64,000 nucleotides of DNA from an uncultured Alphaproteobacteria bacterium (GCA_902575725.1 CACGSS010000002.1:104670-168669), one strand, 5' to 3'. Positions 34,917-43,999 are shown, counted from the stretch's first letter. Notes: generated from the sequence alone by a model not told the origin. Program-made: numbers and translations.

Positions 34917-34945
34917 TATATGGGTTGATACTTACTTAATTCAAG
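34917..34945 (-). promoter_or_regulatory. Sigma-32 (RpoH)-type heat-shock promoter of dnaK
   Basis: Read leftward, CTTGAA (34945-34940) and CCCATATA (34924-34917) are separated by 15 bp, matching the RpoH pattern CTTGAA-N13-16-CCCCATNT. It lies in the only roomy gap of the heat-shock cluster, 39 bp before the dnaK start, and points at dnaK-dnaJ-ogt. No CIRCE inverted repeat was seen here. Confidence 0.75.
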
Positions 34946-34968
34946 AGCATTAAAACTATTGAATTTTC

Positions 34969-35598
34969 TTACTTTTCGGATTTCTCTTCTTCTTTTATGG
35001 CTTTATCGTCTTGATCTTCTTGCGATTTTTTTGATACCCCTACCATTGCTGGTCTTAGCAACCTATCATGCAGTGTGTAACCTGGAATTAATTCTTGAAC
35101 AATAGTTCCGGGCTCACAGTCATTTTTTTCTATTTCCATCATGGCTTGGTGTAAATTATGGTCAAATTTTTGATTTATACTTTCAATTTTTTTTATGCCA
35201 ATTTTTTCGAAAGTGGCCATGGTAGACTGTGCAATTAGATCTAAACCATCCACAACAGACTTAATGCTTTCATTAGATCTAACTTCCTCTGAAATACTCG
35301 ATTTTGCTCTCTCAATATTGTCACCGATATTAATTATTTCTTTTGCAAAATTAGCTACACCATATTTAAGTGCATCTGCTTGATCTTTTTCTGCCCTTTT
35401 TCTAAAGTTTTCTAATTCAGCAACAGCTCTTAACCTTTGATCTTTTAAACTCTCAATTTCCTCTTTGAGTTTTTGGATTTCGTCTTCATTTGTATCTAAA
35501 TTTTCATCTACATCAGTCTCAGTGGTTTCTTGATTTTCTGTAACATCTTCTTCTTGTTGTTGTTTCGCTTGATCTTCATATTTTTTTTCTTCTTCCAT
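34969..35598 (-). CDS. grpE: Nucleotide exchange factor GrpE
   Basis: GrpE releases ADP from DnaK. The product has a long charged, low-complexity N-terminal part, a coiled-coil helix (RLRAVAELENFRKRAEKD) and the C-terminal GrpE beta-domain with HNLHQAMMEI and GYTLHDRLLRPAMV. 209 residues is normal. It lies 10 bp after hrcA and 90 bp before dnaK, in the common order hrcA-grpE-dnaK-dnaJ. Confidence 0.95.
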   Translation of the reverse strand: MEEEKKYEDQAKQQQEEDVTENQETTETDVDENLDTNEDEIQKLKEEIESLKDQRLRAVAELENFRKRAEKDQADALKYGVANFAKEIINIGDNIERAKSSISEEVRSNESIKSVVDGLDLIAQSTMATFEKIGIKKIESINQKFDHNLHQAMMEIEKNDCEPGTIVQELIPGYTLHDRLLRPAMVGVSKKSQEDQDDKAIKEEEKSEK

Positions 35599-35608
35599 AA
35601 TAATTCCT

Positions 35609-36631
35609 TTATTTTTTTGATATTGTTTCAGACATATAGCTCACAATAGGAACAATTCGCTGATAATCAATTCTTTTTGGTCCTATGACGCCAATAGCAC
35701 CAGTGAGTCCATTTTTAGTTTTATAATTTGATAAAATCATAGATAAGTTTGTATTTTTAAAAAAATTTGTATTACTTCCAATAAATATTTGCACTCCTTT
35801 TGATTTTTTCAAGGCCTTAATCATTTTGTTTGCCATTTTACCTGTTTCAATATCACTCAAAAGCTCATTTATGCTGTCTAAGTCTGTTTCTAAATTATTC
35901 TTAATTAAATTTGGCAGGCCTCTAACAAAAAAGGTTTCTGTATTTTGAGATTTTTCAATTTTTATTCCTTTGAGCAATAGTTTTTTTGAGGTGTTGGTTA
36001 TTTGATTTTTTGCAGACTTTATAAAAATTTTTATATTATTTTGAATTTCTGTAGGTGAAGTAGATTTTGAAAACTTATTTATAAAGTTGCCAATGCTATT
36101 TAAATCTTCTATTTGAATATTTTCATCAATTTCTACTATTCTATTTGATGTATACCCATCTTCATGCTCGATGATGAATATTACTTTATGATTATCGATT
36201 TTGTGAAAGTCAATTTTTCGAATTTTTGTTATTTTTTCATTATTAATAACAAGACTAGCTTGTTTCGATAGGCCATTTAAAGTGTTAGTAATTATTTCTT
36301 GTTCATTTAAAAGATTATTCATTTTAGATGACTTCTCAATTATCTCTTTTTCGCTTTTAGTAATTGTTCCTGGCTCTAAAAGTGCATGAGTATAAAATTG
36401 TAAACCTAAATCAGTTGGTATACTGCCTGCAGAGAAATGACCTTTTTGTATGAGTCCGTGAAAATTTATTTCGTTTAAAACATTTCTTATTGTCGCTGGT
36501 GAGAGTTTATAAGAAATTTTTGAACTAAGTGCTTTGGAGCCCATAGGCTCGCCTGTTTTCAAGTAACTTTCAACAAGTGATTTGAATATAAGCTTTGATC
36601 TTGCTCCAATATCAGTAATTTTTTTATTCAT
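35609..36631 (-). CDS. hrcA: Heat-inducible transcription repressor HrcA
   Basis: HrcA represses heat-shock genes by binding CIRCE elements and is kept active by GroEL. The N-terminal winged helix (SKISYKLSPATIRNVLNEI) and the C-terminal IGVIGPKRIDYQRIVPIVSYM are typical. 340 residues is normal. No CIRCE repeat (TTAGCACTC-N9-GAGTGCTAA) was found near hrcA, grpE or dnaK, so its targets are probably elsewhere (for example groESL). It is divergent from rph, 40 bp away. Confidence 0.93.
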   Translation of the reverse strand: MNKKITDIGARSKLIFKSLVESYLKTGEPMGSKALSSKISYKLSPATIRNVLNEINFHGLIQKGHFSAGSIPTDLGLQFYTHALLEPGTITKSEKEIIEKSSKMNNLLNEQEIITNTLNGLSKQASLVINNEKITKIRKIDFHKIDNHKVIFIIEHEDGYTSNRIVEIDENIQIEDLNSIGNFINKFSKSTSPTEIQNNIKIFIKSAKNQITNTSKKLLLKGIKIEKSQNTETFFVRGLPNLIKNNLETDLDSINELLSDIETGKMANKMIKALKKSKGVQIFIGSNTNFFKNTNLSMILSNYKTKNGLTGAIGVIGPKRIDYQRIVPIVSYMSETISKK

Positions 36632-36671
36632 TAATCTTAATTAATCTTATAATTTAAATAATAAAACATAA

Positions 36672-37397
36672 ATGTCTGGATATACAAGAAATGATAGAGA
36701 GCTATCTAAAATTAGAAATTTAGAAATAATTCCAGGCTTTCAACCAAATAATCAATCATCATGTTTAGTTAAATTGGGAAATACTCATGTTTGTTGCTCA
36801 GCGATTATTGAAGATAGAGTTCCGGGATTTTTAAGAAATTCTGGAAAAGGTTGGTTAACTGCAGAATATGGTATGTTACCTTCCTCTACATCTGAAAGAA
36901 TGGACAGAGAGGCAGCCAAAGGTAGGCAATCTGGAAGAACACAAGAAATTCAGAGACTTATTGGAAGAAGTTTAAGGTGTGCTGTTAATTTAGATATACT
37001 TGGCGAAAAAACTATCAAGATTGATTGTGATGTGATTAGTGCTGATGGAGGAACAAGGACAGCATCTATCATTGGCGGATACGTTAGTCTTGTTCGATCA
37101 ATTAATGAGTTCAAAAATAAATTTAATTTATCAAAGGCAATTATAGTAAATCAAGTTGCAGCAATATCGGTTGGTGTTGTTAAAGGAACATCATGCATAG
37201 ATTTAAATTATGTTGAAGACTCAAGTGCTGAGGTAGATTGCAATGTGGTAATGGCAAATGATGGTCAATTTATTGAGTTTCAATCTACTGGTGAAGAGGC
37301 TAAATTTAGCAAGAAAACTATTATGAGTTTTATAGAACTAGTTGAGGGATCGATGCCAGAAATTTTCAATATTCAAAACTTGGCAATTGAAAAATAA
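36672..37397 (+). CDS. rph: Ribonuclease PH
   Basis: RNase PH trims tRNA 3' ends phosphorolytically. The 241-residue product has the family segments LTAEYGMLPSSTSERMDREA, GRTQEIQRLIGRSLR and CDVISADGGTRTASIIGGY, which build the active site and phosphate-binding arginines. Start ATG at 36672. It overlaps rdgB by 11 bp; the hrcA/rph divergent pair and rph-rdgB coupling are usual in alphaproteobacteria. Confidence 0.96.
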   Translation: MSGYTRNDRELSKIRNLEIIPGFQPNNQSSCLVKLGNTHVCCSAIIEDRVPGFLRNSGKGWLTAEYGMLPSSTSERMDREAAKGRQSGRTQEIQRLIGRSLRCAVNLDILGEKTIKIDCDVISADGGTRTASIIGGYVSLVRSINEFKNKFNLSKAIIVNQVAAISVGVVKGTSCIDLNYVEDSSAEVDCNVVMANDGQFIEFQSTGEEAKFSKKTIMSFIELVEGSMPEIFNIQNLAIEK

Positions 37398-37986
37398 TTT
37401 ATTACTTGGCACTAATAATACTGGAAAATTAAAAGAATTTATTTTTTATATAAAGCACTTCAATCTATTTAGTGAATATGAAGTTTTAAATCTAAATAAA
37501 TTTAACAATATTGGTGAACCAACTGAAAATGGTAAAACTTTTGAAGAAAATTGTGAAATTAAATCAAAATATTTTTTAGATAAAACAAATACACTCGTAC
37601 TATGTGATGATAGTGGATTTGTTGTAAATAAATTAAATAACTATCCAGGAATAAAAACAGCAAGAGAGGCAAAAAAATTGGGTGGAGAGCAAAAGGTTAT
37701 AGATTTTATTTTTAGCAAATTTGAGAACTTAAGTTATATTGATGCGACTTTTTTTTGTTCTATTTGCGTTTTAGGAAAAAATCAAAGATACATAGTATCA
37801 GGGGCCATACCAGGTTTTATAATAAAATATAAAAGAGGCAATTGTGGTTTTGGTTATGATCCATATTTTATTCCTACAGATAACAATAAGACATTTGCTG
37901 AAATGAATGAGAAGCAAAAATTATTAAACTCTCACAGGTATGAAGCTTTTAAAAAATTATCTAATCAAATATTACAGGATAACTAA
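37387..37986 (+). CDS. rdgB: Non-canonical purine NTP pyrophosphatase RdgB (XTP/dITP)
   Basis: RdgB hydrolyses XTP, ITP and dITP to keep deaminated purines out of nucleic acids. The nucleotide-binding LLGTNNTGKLKEF, the catalytic CDDSGFVVNKLNNYPGI, and GFGYDPYFIPT with FAEMNEKQK are the three family landmarks. TTG at 37387 is chosen as start because it gives the normal MKNNLLLGTNN-type N-terminus; an upstream ATG at 37342 would add 15 unrelated residues inside rph. Converges on the LpoA-like gene with a 26-bp overlap. Confidence 0.93.
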   Translation: MKNNLLLGTNNTGKLKEFIFYIKHFNLFSEYEVLNLNKFNNIGEPTENGKTFEENCEIKSKYFLDKTNTLVLCDDSGFVVNKLNNYPGIKTAREAKKLGGEQKVIDFIFSKFENLSYIDATFFCSICVLGKNQRYIVSGAIPGFIIKYKRGNCGFGYDPYFIPTDNNKTFAEMNEKQKLLNSHRYEAFKKLSNQILQDN

Positions 37987-39037
37987 TCATCATATCTTCT
38001 AATGGCAATCTTCCAAAATCTTCATAATCAATAGCGCTTGGTAAAAAATTGTTTTTTAAAATTTGGTTAGCAATAGTAAGTGATATTTTTACTGAGGTCC
38101 TGAAGAAAAATTCCCGATGCGGTTCATCCATGGTAGTCAAATCGATATTTTGCAAGAAAGTCCGATTAACAGGCTTATAATAATTTTCTAAATTCTTTCT
38201 TTGCTCTAAAAAATTGTCAATTAGGAATGTTCTCTCAAGAGGATAAGTTCCTTCCTCTGTTGCTAAATATCCCACTAAATCTTTGTAGCTAAAAGTATCA
38301 TCAAAAATAATTATGTTGTCATATGTATTTAAGTCTCCCATCAACTTAACTGATAATTCCAAATCTACTGCGCTATCTCCAAATGGAGATGATTTAATAT
38401 ATTTTAATGGGTAGGTATCTTTAAAATATTCAAATAATTTTAATCCATATTCGTTTTGTTTGTATAATACACCAAGTGAGTTTGATGAATTGATATAATC
38501 CCTTAGTATTTCAACGTGTTGGTAAGGGCTGCTAAATACGAAAATGATTTCATTATCTGCATACTTGTTCATTACAGAGAAGTCATTTGATAAAGAAATC
38601 GTGAATGTATTTTCACCAAGTTTATTTGGCAATTCAAACAAATCTTTTGAATTGGTAGGGCCTATAATGAGAGAATTGTTGATTGAATTTTGTATTTCAT
38701 CAATTGAATAGATAAATTCTATTTTTTTGATATAAGGAAAATTATCGATTTCTTTTATAAATACATCATAAAACAAGGATGTTAAAATTTCATCGTCTGA
38801 TAAAAAAACAATTATTTTATCGATATTATTAAAATCGATTATTTTATCTTCGGGTTTTGATGGCTTCTTTATTGTCTCAACTTTCTCTATTTCCTTTTCT
38901 TTCTCTTCAACAATTTCTATCCCTTCAACTTTTTCTGGTGCTTTTTCAATCGGCTTTTTTTTCTCGATTGTTGTTGGGACACAACTAAAAAATGATATTA
39001 ATGTGAGTAATATAATTATATTTTTAAATAAACTCAT
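37961..39037 (-). CDS. LppC/LpoA-like lipoprotein (penicillin-binding protein activator)
   Basis: A lipoprotein (signal MSLFKNIIILLTLISFFSC, lipobox cysteine at residue 19) with an acidic/proline/lysine spacer of about 40 residues and a domain with the type 1 periplasmic-binding fold, as in LpoA (YraM/LppC), which activates PBP1A in peptidoglycan synthesis. The link is supported by position: it is divergent from rsmI, with a BON-domain lipoprotein behind, the same trio as yraM-yraL-yraP in enterobacteria. The 358 residues match the alphaproteobacterial short form. Confidence 0.72.
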   Translation of the reverse strand: MSLFKNIIILLTLISFFSCVPTTIEKKKPIEKAPEKVEGIEIVEEKEKEIEKVETIKKPSKPEDKIIDFNNIDKIIVFLSDDEILTSLFYDVFIKEIDNFPYIKKIEFIYSIDEIQNSINNSLIIGPTNSKDLFELPNKLGENTFTISLSNDFSVMNKYADNEIIFVFSSPYQHVEILRDYINSSNSLGVLYKQNEYGLKLFEYFKDTYPLKYIKSSPFGDSAVDLELSVKLMGDLNTYDNIIIFDDTFSYKDLVGYLATEEGTYPLERTFLIDNFLEQRKNLENYYKPVNRTFLQNIDLTTMDEPHREFFFRTSVKISLTIANQILKNNFLPSAIDYEDFGRLPLEDMMISYPVIFD

Positions 39038-39038
39038 A

Positions 39039-39857
39039 ATGAACCCGGGTCTCTATTTAGTTTCAACTCCCATAGGAAATTTAGATGATATCACATTAAG
39101 AGCTATAAATGTTTTAAAAAATTCTAATTTAATTTTATGTGAAAACACCATTAATAGTAAAAAGCTTTTGAAAAGATATGATATCAAAACATCATTATCT
39201 AAGTACACTGATCACGATTTTTACAAAAAAAAAGATTACATTTATAAATTATTAAAATCTGATCAAGTGATATCATTGATATCAGATTCTGGTTCTCCAC
39301 TTATATCCGATCCTGGGAACCAATTAATAAATTTTTTGTTTGAAAATCAGGTAAATGTATATTCAATACCTGGTGCTAGCGCCTTAATCTCAGGCATTCA
39401 ACTTAGTGGTTTTTTAAATAAAAAGAAATTTACTTTTGTTGGTTTTCTTCCCAAAAAAAAAGAGCATAAAGAGAAAACTCTCTTGGAGAATAAAATTAAT
39501 AATTTAATTATTTACTCAACTAAACAACAATTACGCAAGGACGTTTATGCTATTGCCTCTATTTCTGAAACATTTGAAATTGTAATACTTAAAGAACTGA
39601 CAAAACTTTATGAGGAAAGAATACATATAGATCACACAAATTATGTAAATTTTAATTACTCTGGGATTAAAGGTGAGTTAGTTTTAGCTGTTAACATTGA
39701 AAAAGATACTGACAAGATTAAAGATTTCGATTTAAAAGAAATTAAGGAGATAATTAGAGAGGTGGGTGTAAAAAAGGCTTATCAACAGCTTAAAAGTAAG
39801 TATAAGATATCTAGGAATGATTTTTATAAATTATCAATTGATTTAAAAGATGATTAA
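39039..39857 (+). CDS. rsmI: 16S rRNA (cytidine(1402)-2'-O)-methyltransferase RsmI
   Basis: RsmI uses SAM to methylate the 2'-hydroxyl of C1402 in 16S rRNA. Family signatures are GLYLVSTPIGNLDDITLRA at the N-terminus, SLISDSGSPLISDPG in the SAM site, and YSIPGASALISGIQLSG. ATG at 39039 is chosen; a GTG 12 codons upstream would run into the divergent gene. Its start codon and that of the LpoA-like gene are separated by a single base. 272 residues, normal. Confidence 0.95.
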   Translation: MNPGLYLVSTPIGNLDDITLRAINVLKNSNLILCENTINSKKLLKRYDIKTSLSKYTDHDFYKKKDYIYKLLKSDQVISLISDSGSPLISDPGNQLINFLFENQVNVYSIPGASALISGIQLSGFLNKKKFTFVGFLPKKKEHKEKTLLENKINNLIIYSTKQQLRKDVYAIASISETFEIVILKELTKLYEERIHIDHTNYVNFNYSGIKGELVLAVNIEKDTDKIKDFDLKEIKEIIREVGVKKAYQQLKSKYKISRNDFYKLSIDLKDD

Positions 39858-40413
39858 GCAATTTATAATTCTACTATCAGTATTTTTTATCGGCTGCGGT
39901 CCGTCACTTGTATCTACAGGCGCAAAAACTGTCATTAAGGAAAACGAAGATGAAAAAACATTTAGTGAAAGTTGGGACGATGCCACAATTAAACTTGGTA
40001 TTAAAGAAAAATACTTTTCATATGATGCAACTCTATTTACAAGGATTGATGTTGAAGTTGAATTAGGTAAGGTTCTTTTAACAGGTGTAGTTCCCTACGG
40101 CGACATGCGCTTAGAGGCAGTAAGACTAGCTTGGCAACAAGATGGTGTAAATGAAGTTTTAAATGAAATTTCAATTGACACTGGATATGGACTTGATGAT
40201 ATAGCCAAAGACAAATTTATAAGCACGCAACTTTTTACAAAGATTTTTACGGACTCGAATATAAAGAAATTTAAATACGACTTTGAGGTACAAAAACAAA
40301 TTGTATATCTGTTTGGTGTTTCAAGTGATCAAAAAGAAATAGATATGGTAATTGAACATGCTAAAAACATAAAGGGTGTGTTAGATATAATTAATTATAT
40401 TCAAGCCAGGTAG
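39850..40413 (+). CDS. BON-domain lipoprotein (DolP/OsmY-like)
   Basis: A lipoprotein (signal ending FFIGC, cysteine near residue 17) with two BON domains, about residues 45-115 and 120-185; the first shows VEVELGKVLLTGVVPYGDMRLEAVRLAW. It resembles DolP/YraP, which sits near the outer membrane at division sites and supports envelope integrity. Position after rsmI, opposite an LpoA-like gene, supports this. The start overlaps rsmI by 8 bp. Confidence 0.8.
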   Translation: MIKQFIILLSVFFIGCGPSLVSTGAKTVIKENEDEKTFSESWDDATIKLGIKEKYFSYDATLFTRIDVEVELGKVLLTGVVPYGDMRLEAVRLAWQQDGVNEVLNEISIDTGYGLDDIAKDKFISTQLFTKIFTDSNIKKFKYDFEVQKQIVYLFGVSSDQKEIDMVIEHAKNIKGVLDIINYIQAR

Positions 40414-40414
40414 A

Positions 40415-40750
40415 CTAAACATTTGCCAACAAATGTAGATGAAAATGAAATACTTCTTGGCCGCCATCTTTGCCTTTATGTGTTTTAATCTGAAAACCTT
40501 TATCTCTTAGACCTAAAATATCTAATATTTCATCGACGGATTTCCAAAAATTGGTTTGATATAAGCTATCTGCATTTTGTAAGAAATCAGAAATATCAAT
40601 TAGGGGTTTCTTAGGTATAATTAAGATATGTGTTTTTGCTTTTGGGCTAATATCTTTGAATGAAAGCACATGCTCATTTTCAAAAACCTTATCACAAGGA
40701 ATTTCACCTTTTAAAATTTTTGCAAAAATATTTTCTTTATCGTAACTCAT
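40415..40750 (-). CDS. HIT family protein (HinT-like)
   Basis: A purine nucleotide-binding hydrolase of the histidine-triad superfamily. The catalytic triad is seen as HFHLHLLAN near the C-terminus, and the N-terminal IFAKILKGEIPCDKVFENEHVLSF and HILIIPKKP are family marks. 111 residues is normal. It overlaps hisF by 4 bp at its upstream end and takes the place at the end of the his operon where many alphaproteobacteria have hisE; it is not HisE. Confidence 0.9.
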   Translation of the reverse strand: MSYDKENIFAKILKGEIPCDKVFENEHVLSFKDISPKAKTHILIIPKKPLIDISDFLQNADSLYQTNFWKSVDEILDILGLRDKGFQIKTHKGKDGGQEVFHFHLHLLANV

Positions 40751-41499
40751 AATCTGACAGGGACACCTTTTCCACTAAGATATTTTTTTACAGTCTTAAT
40801 TTTATATTTTCTAGAGTGAAATACGCTCGCGGCTAATAAACCAGTGGATTTTGTCAAATGGCCTAAATAAAAATGCTCCAGACTTCCAACACCACCACTA
40901 GCAATTACAGGAATACTTACATTATTGGTTACTTTTTTTAGCATATTGCTATCGAAACCATTTTGAACACCGTCTGTATCCATTGAGGTCATTAATATTT
41001 CTCCGGCACCCAGAGATTGCACCTTCTTTGCCCAAGTAATAAGTTCATTTTTGGTGATTTCTCTTCCACCCTTTATAACAACTTTCATTTTATCTTTATG
41101 CCTTTTTCCATCAATTGCTACGACTATGCATTGAGAGCCGTGTCTTAATGAGGCTTGTCTAATTAATTTTGGATTTTTTACTGCTGCGGAATTAATTGAT
41201 ACTTTATCTGCTCCAGCATTTAGCAAATCTGTTATATCGCTCAAATCTGAAACACCTCCACCTACAGTTAAAGGGATATTTATAACCTTAGCTATGGATT
41301 CAACAGTTTTAATAAATGTTTTTCTATTTTGATATGATGCATTTATATCAAGCATACAAAGTTCATCAGCCCCCGATAAAGAGTAATATTTTGCCATTTC
41401 AACTGCATTGCCCATTACTCTTATATTTTTAAAATTAACACCCTTAACAACTTTATTTTTAATAACATCAAGGCATGGAATTATTCTTGTCTTAAGCAT
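40747..41499 (-). CDS. hisF: Imidazole glycerol phosphate synthase subunit HisF
   Basis: HisF is the cyclase subunit that makes IGP and AICAR from PRFAR and ammonia supplied by HisH. The TIM-barrel N-terminus RIIPCLDVIKNKVVKGVNFK includes catalytic D11, and LMTSMDTDGVQNGFD has the second catalytic aspartate region; the phosphate-binding ASGGVGSLEHF is also present. 250 residues. The 5' end overlaps hisA by 8 bp. Part of hisB-hisH-hisA-hisF. Confidence 0.96.
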   Translation of the reverse strand: MLKTRIIPCLDVIKNKVVKGVNFKNIRVMGNAVEMAKYYSLSGADELCMLDINASYQNRKTFIKTVESIAKVINIPLTVGGGVSDLSDITDLLNAGADKVSINSAAVKNPKLIRQASLRHGSQCIVVAIDGKRHKDKMKVVIKGGREITKNELITWAKKVQSLGAGEILMTSMDTDGVQNGFDSNMLKKVTNNVSIPVIASGGVGSLEHFYLGHLTKSTGLLAASVFHSRKYKIKTVKKYLSGKGVPVRL

Positions 41500-42202
41500 T
41501 AAACTGGACCAGACTACTTATAGATATTTTATTTTCGTATATAGCTTTACCTACAACAACATTATTGAAACCGTTTGATCTACTTAATTCAATGTCGTTA
41601 AGGTCCTTAACTCCTCCTCCTATAGTAATATGCTTGTCAGTTAATTTTTTTATAGAATTAAACGTTTCCATATTTAAGCCAGACAGCATTCCATCATTAG
41701 CAACATCTGTGACAAAGTAGGAGTGAATAGGCCTGTCGTTATATTTATCTATAATGTGCTTTAAAGATTGATTAGTTGTTTCTTGCCAGCCATGAGAAGC
41801 AATTTGATTATCTTTTATATCTAAAGCAATGGATAGTTTTTCAATTAAAGGGTCATCAAAATTTAAAACGTCATCAATATTCTTTATTGCAAAGGTTCCA
41901 ATTACAATTGTATTAAACCCTTCATTAATTTTTTCAATAATAGCATCTTTACTTCTTATACCGCCAGCAACTTCAATATTAATATCAATTTTTTTTCTAA
42001 TTTGACTAAGAACCTGATTGTTATTGCCTTTGCCTAAAGTAGCATCTAAGTCGACAACGTGGATAGTATTGAAACCTGCATCTTGATATGTTTTAGCCAT
42101 ATCAATAGGCGAAAATTGATAGATTGTTTTATCATCTGCGATGCCTTTTGTTAATCTAACACATTTTCCATCTATTATGTCAATTGCTGGAAATATATTC
42201 AT
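41492..42202 (-). CDS. hisA: Phosphoribosyl isomerase HisA
   Basis: HisA performs the Amadori isomerisation of ProFAR to PRFAR in histidine synthesis. The N-terminus FPAIDIIDGKCVRLTKG contains catalytic D8, and TDVANDGMLSGLN carries the second catalytic aspartate. IEVAGGIRSKDAI and TIGGGVKDLNDIE bind phosphate. 236 residues, normal. It overlaps hisH by 4 bp and hisF by 8 bp in the tightly coupled operon. Confidence 0.96.
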   Translation of the reverse strand: MNIFPAIDIIDGKCVRLTKGIADDKTIYQFSPIDMAKTYQDAGFNTIHVVDLDATLGKGNNNQVLSQIRKKIDINIEVAGGIRSKDAIIEKINEGFNTIVIGTFAIKNIDDVLNFDDPLIEKLSIALDIKDNQIASHGWQETTNQSLKHIIDKYNDRPIHSYFVTDVANDGMLSGLNMETFNSIKKLTDKHITIGGGVKDLNDIELSRSNGFNNVVVGKAIYENKISISSLVQFNA

Positions 42203-42828
42203 GATTTCAAAATATAATTTTTTATCAAATCTAGTCCTTGCTTGTGGCTTTTTTCAGGATGAAATTGCACTCCATAAATATTGCCTTTCTTCACAATAGA
42301 AGGGAATTTTTGACCATAAAGAGTGAAAGCTAAAACATCTGATTTTTTAATGTTTTGGAAAATGTAGCTATGAACAAAATAGAAATCTTTCTTATCAAAA
42401 CTATTTGTAAGAATAGTGTCATCTTTGTTTAAGTTAATTGTGTTCCAGCCCATATGAGGAATTATAAGTTTATTATTTCTAAATTTTTTAATATCTCCAC
42501 TAATAATTCCTAATCCTCTTGTAGTCTTATCTTCATAGCCCCAATCAGATAAAATTTGCATCCCAACGCATATACCTAAGTATGAAGAGTTATTTTCTAA
42601 GTATTTTTTCAATGGTTTAATAATTTTTAATTTTTTCAAATTTGACATAAGAGTGGCATAAGCACCTTGTCCGGGCAAAATGATTTTATCAAACGAAGCA
42701 TAATTGAAATTACTTTTAATAATCTTTAATCGATACGGTCTCCCTGTAATAACATCTTTGATTGCTTTATTAATCGATCCAATATTTCCAGATTGCCCAT
42801 CAATAAGTCCTATGACTTTTTTTTTCAA
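42199..42828 (-). CDS. hisH: Imidazole glycerol phosphate synthase glutaminase subunit HisH
   Basis: HisH hydrolyses glutamine and passes ammonia to HisF. The class I glutamine amidotransferase motifs are present: the catalytic cysteine in LGICVGMQIL, the oxyanion loop LPGQGAYA and the catalytic histidine and glutamate in VQFHPEKSH. 209 residues. Overlaps both hisB and hisA by 4 bp. Confidence 0.95.
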   Translation of the reverse strand: MKKKVIGLIDGQSGNIGSINKAIKDVITGRPYRLKIIKSNFNYASFDKIILPGQGAYATLMSNLKKLKIIKPLKKYLENNSSYLGICVGMQILSDWGYEDKTTRGLGIISGDIKKFRNNKLIIPHMGWNTINLNKDDTILTNSFDKKDFYFVHSYIFQNIKKSDVLAFTLYGQKFPSIVKKGNIYGVQFHPEKSHKQGLDLIKNYILKS

Positions 42829-43409
42829 AGTTTCCCTTTAGAACTCGGAATATTTATTTTTCTTGGATCAATAGATATTGCTTTTTTCAAGGATAGTGCA
42901 AATGATTTAAAACAGCTTTCAATAATATGGTGGTTATTTTTTCCATATAATGTTTCGATATGACAATTCATTCTTGACTCAGTAACTATAGATTTAAAAA
43001 ATTCTGAAAATAATTCTTGGTCCATTTCACCAACTTTTTCTAAAGATGTTTTTACATTCCAAATAAAATAGGGGCGATTACACAAATCTATAACTGATCT
43101 TGTTAATGTTTCATCAAAAGAGACATAAGAGTATGCAAATCGTGTTATACCTTTTTTATCACCAAGTGCGTTTTTTATACTTTCACCTAAAGCAATGCCA
43201 ACATCTTCAACAGTATGGTGCATATCTACTTCTAGGTCGCCATCACATTTTAAATCTATATCTATCAAACTGTGGGTACTTATTTGTTGAAGCATATGAT
43301 CAAAAAAAGCAATCCCAGTATCAATTTTATTTACTCCTGAGCCATCAAGGTTAATTTTTATTGATATTTTTGTTTCTTTTGTGTCTCTATTAAATGTAAA
43401 TTCACGCAT
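42825..43409 (-). CDS. hisB: Imidazoleglycerol-phosphate dehydratase HisB
   Basis: The monofunctional IGP dehydratase (194 residues, no phosphatase domain), as usual in alphaproteobacteria. Metal-binding histidines appear in GIAFFDHMLQQIS, MHHTVEDVGIALG and NNHHIIESCFKSFA. First gene of the hisBHAF run; its start is 38 bp from that of hslV on the other strand, an arrangement found in related genomes (hslV opposite his genes). Confidence 0.95.
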   Translation of the reverse strand: MREFTFNRDTKETKISIKINLDGSGVNKIDTGIAFFDHMLQQISTHSLIDIDLKCDGDLEVDMHHTVEDVGIALGESIKNALGDKKGITRFAYSYVSFDETLTRSVIDLCNRPYFIWNVKTSLEKVGEMDQELFSEFFKSIVTESRMNCHIETLYGKNNHHIIESCFKSFALSLKKAISIDPRKINIPSSKGKL

Positions 43410-43447
43410 TTGTAATCAGCTATTTAGTACCTATATTTATAGGAATA

Positions 43448-43999
43448 ATGGATAAAAATAAAACAATAATACGCTCTACAACTGTTGTTTGTGTTCGTGA
43501 CAATGAGAGTGTTGTCATAGCATCTGACGGACAAGTAACTTTGGGTACATCTGTCATTAAGTCAAACGCCAATAAAATTAGAACATTTCATAATGATCAA
43601 ATTATTGTTGGTTTCGCTGGATCAACCGCCGATGCATTAACGCTTTTTGATAGACTGGAGAAAAAGTGCGAAGAGTTTTCATATAATCTAAAGAGGGCTT
43701 GTGTCGAATTAGCTAAAGATTGGCGAACCGACAGGTATCTTAGAAGATTAGAGTCAATGATTATTGCGGCTGATAAAAGTGAAACATATCTTATAAGTGG
43801 AACTGGAGACGTTCTGGAACCTCAAGAAGGTATTGTTGCAATTGGATCAGGTGGCAACTTTGCTCTGAGTGCAGCAAGAGCTCTAAAAAGAAAATCTAAT
43901 TTATCTGCAAAAGAAATTGCAAGTGAGTCACTTAAAGTTGCATCAGAGCTTTGTATTTATACGAATGATACTCTAAACATCTCAGAAATAAAAATTTAA
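43448..43999 (+). CDS. hslV: ATP-dependent protease subunit HslV
   Basis: HslV is the proteolytic core of the HslUV (ClpQY) protease. The N-terminal nucleophile threonine is expected at T11 in RSTTVVCVRDN, after a ten-residue propeptide, and the conserved SDGQVTLG, VGFAGSTADALTLFDRLE and GTGDVLEP are present. 183 residues. A ribosome site (AGGA) precedes the ATG. The stop shares one base with the hslU start, so they are coupled. Confidence 0.96.
   Translation: MDKNKTIIRSTTVVCVRDNESVVIASDGQVTLGTSVIKSNANKIRTFHNDQIIVGFAGSTADALTLFDRLEKKCEEFSYNLKRACVELAKDWRTDRYLRRLESMIIAADKSETYLISGTGDVLEPQEGIVAIGSGGNFALSAARALKRKSNLSAKEIASESLKVASELCIYTNDTLNISEIKI

Noticed and set aside
35609..36671. CIRCE element controlling hrcA
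   Set aside because: No TTAGCACTC-N9-GAGTGCTAA or close variant in the hrcA-rph gap or before grpE or dnaK.
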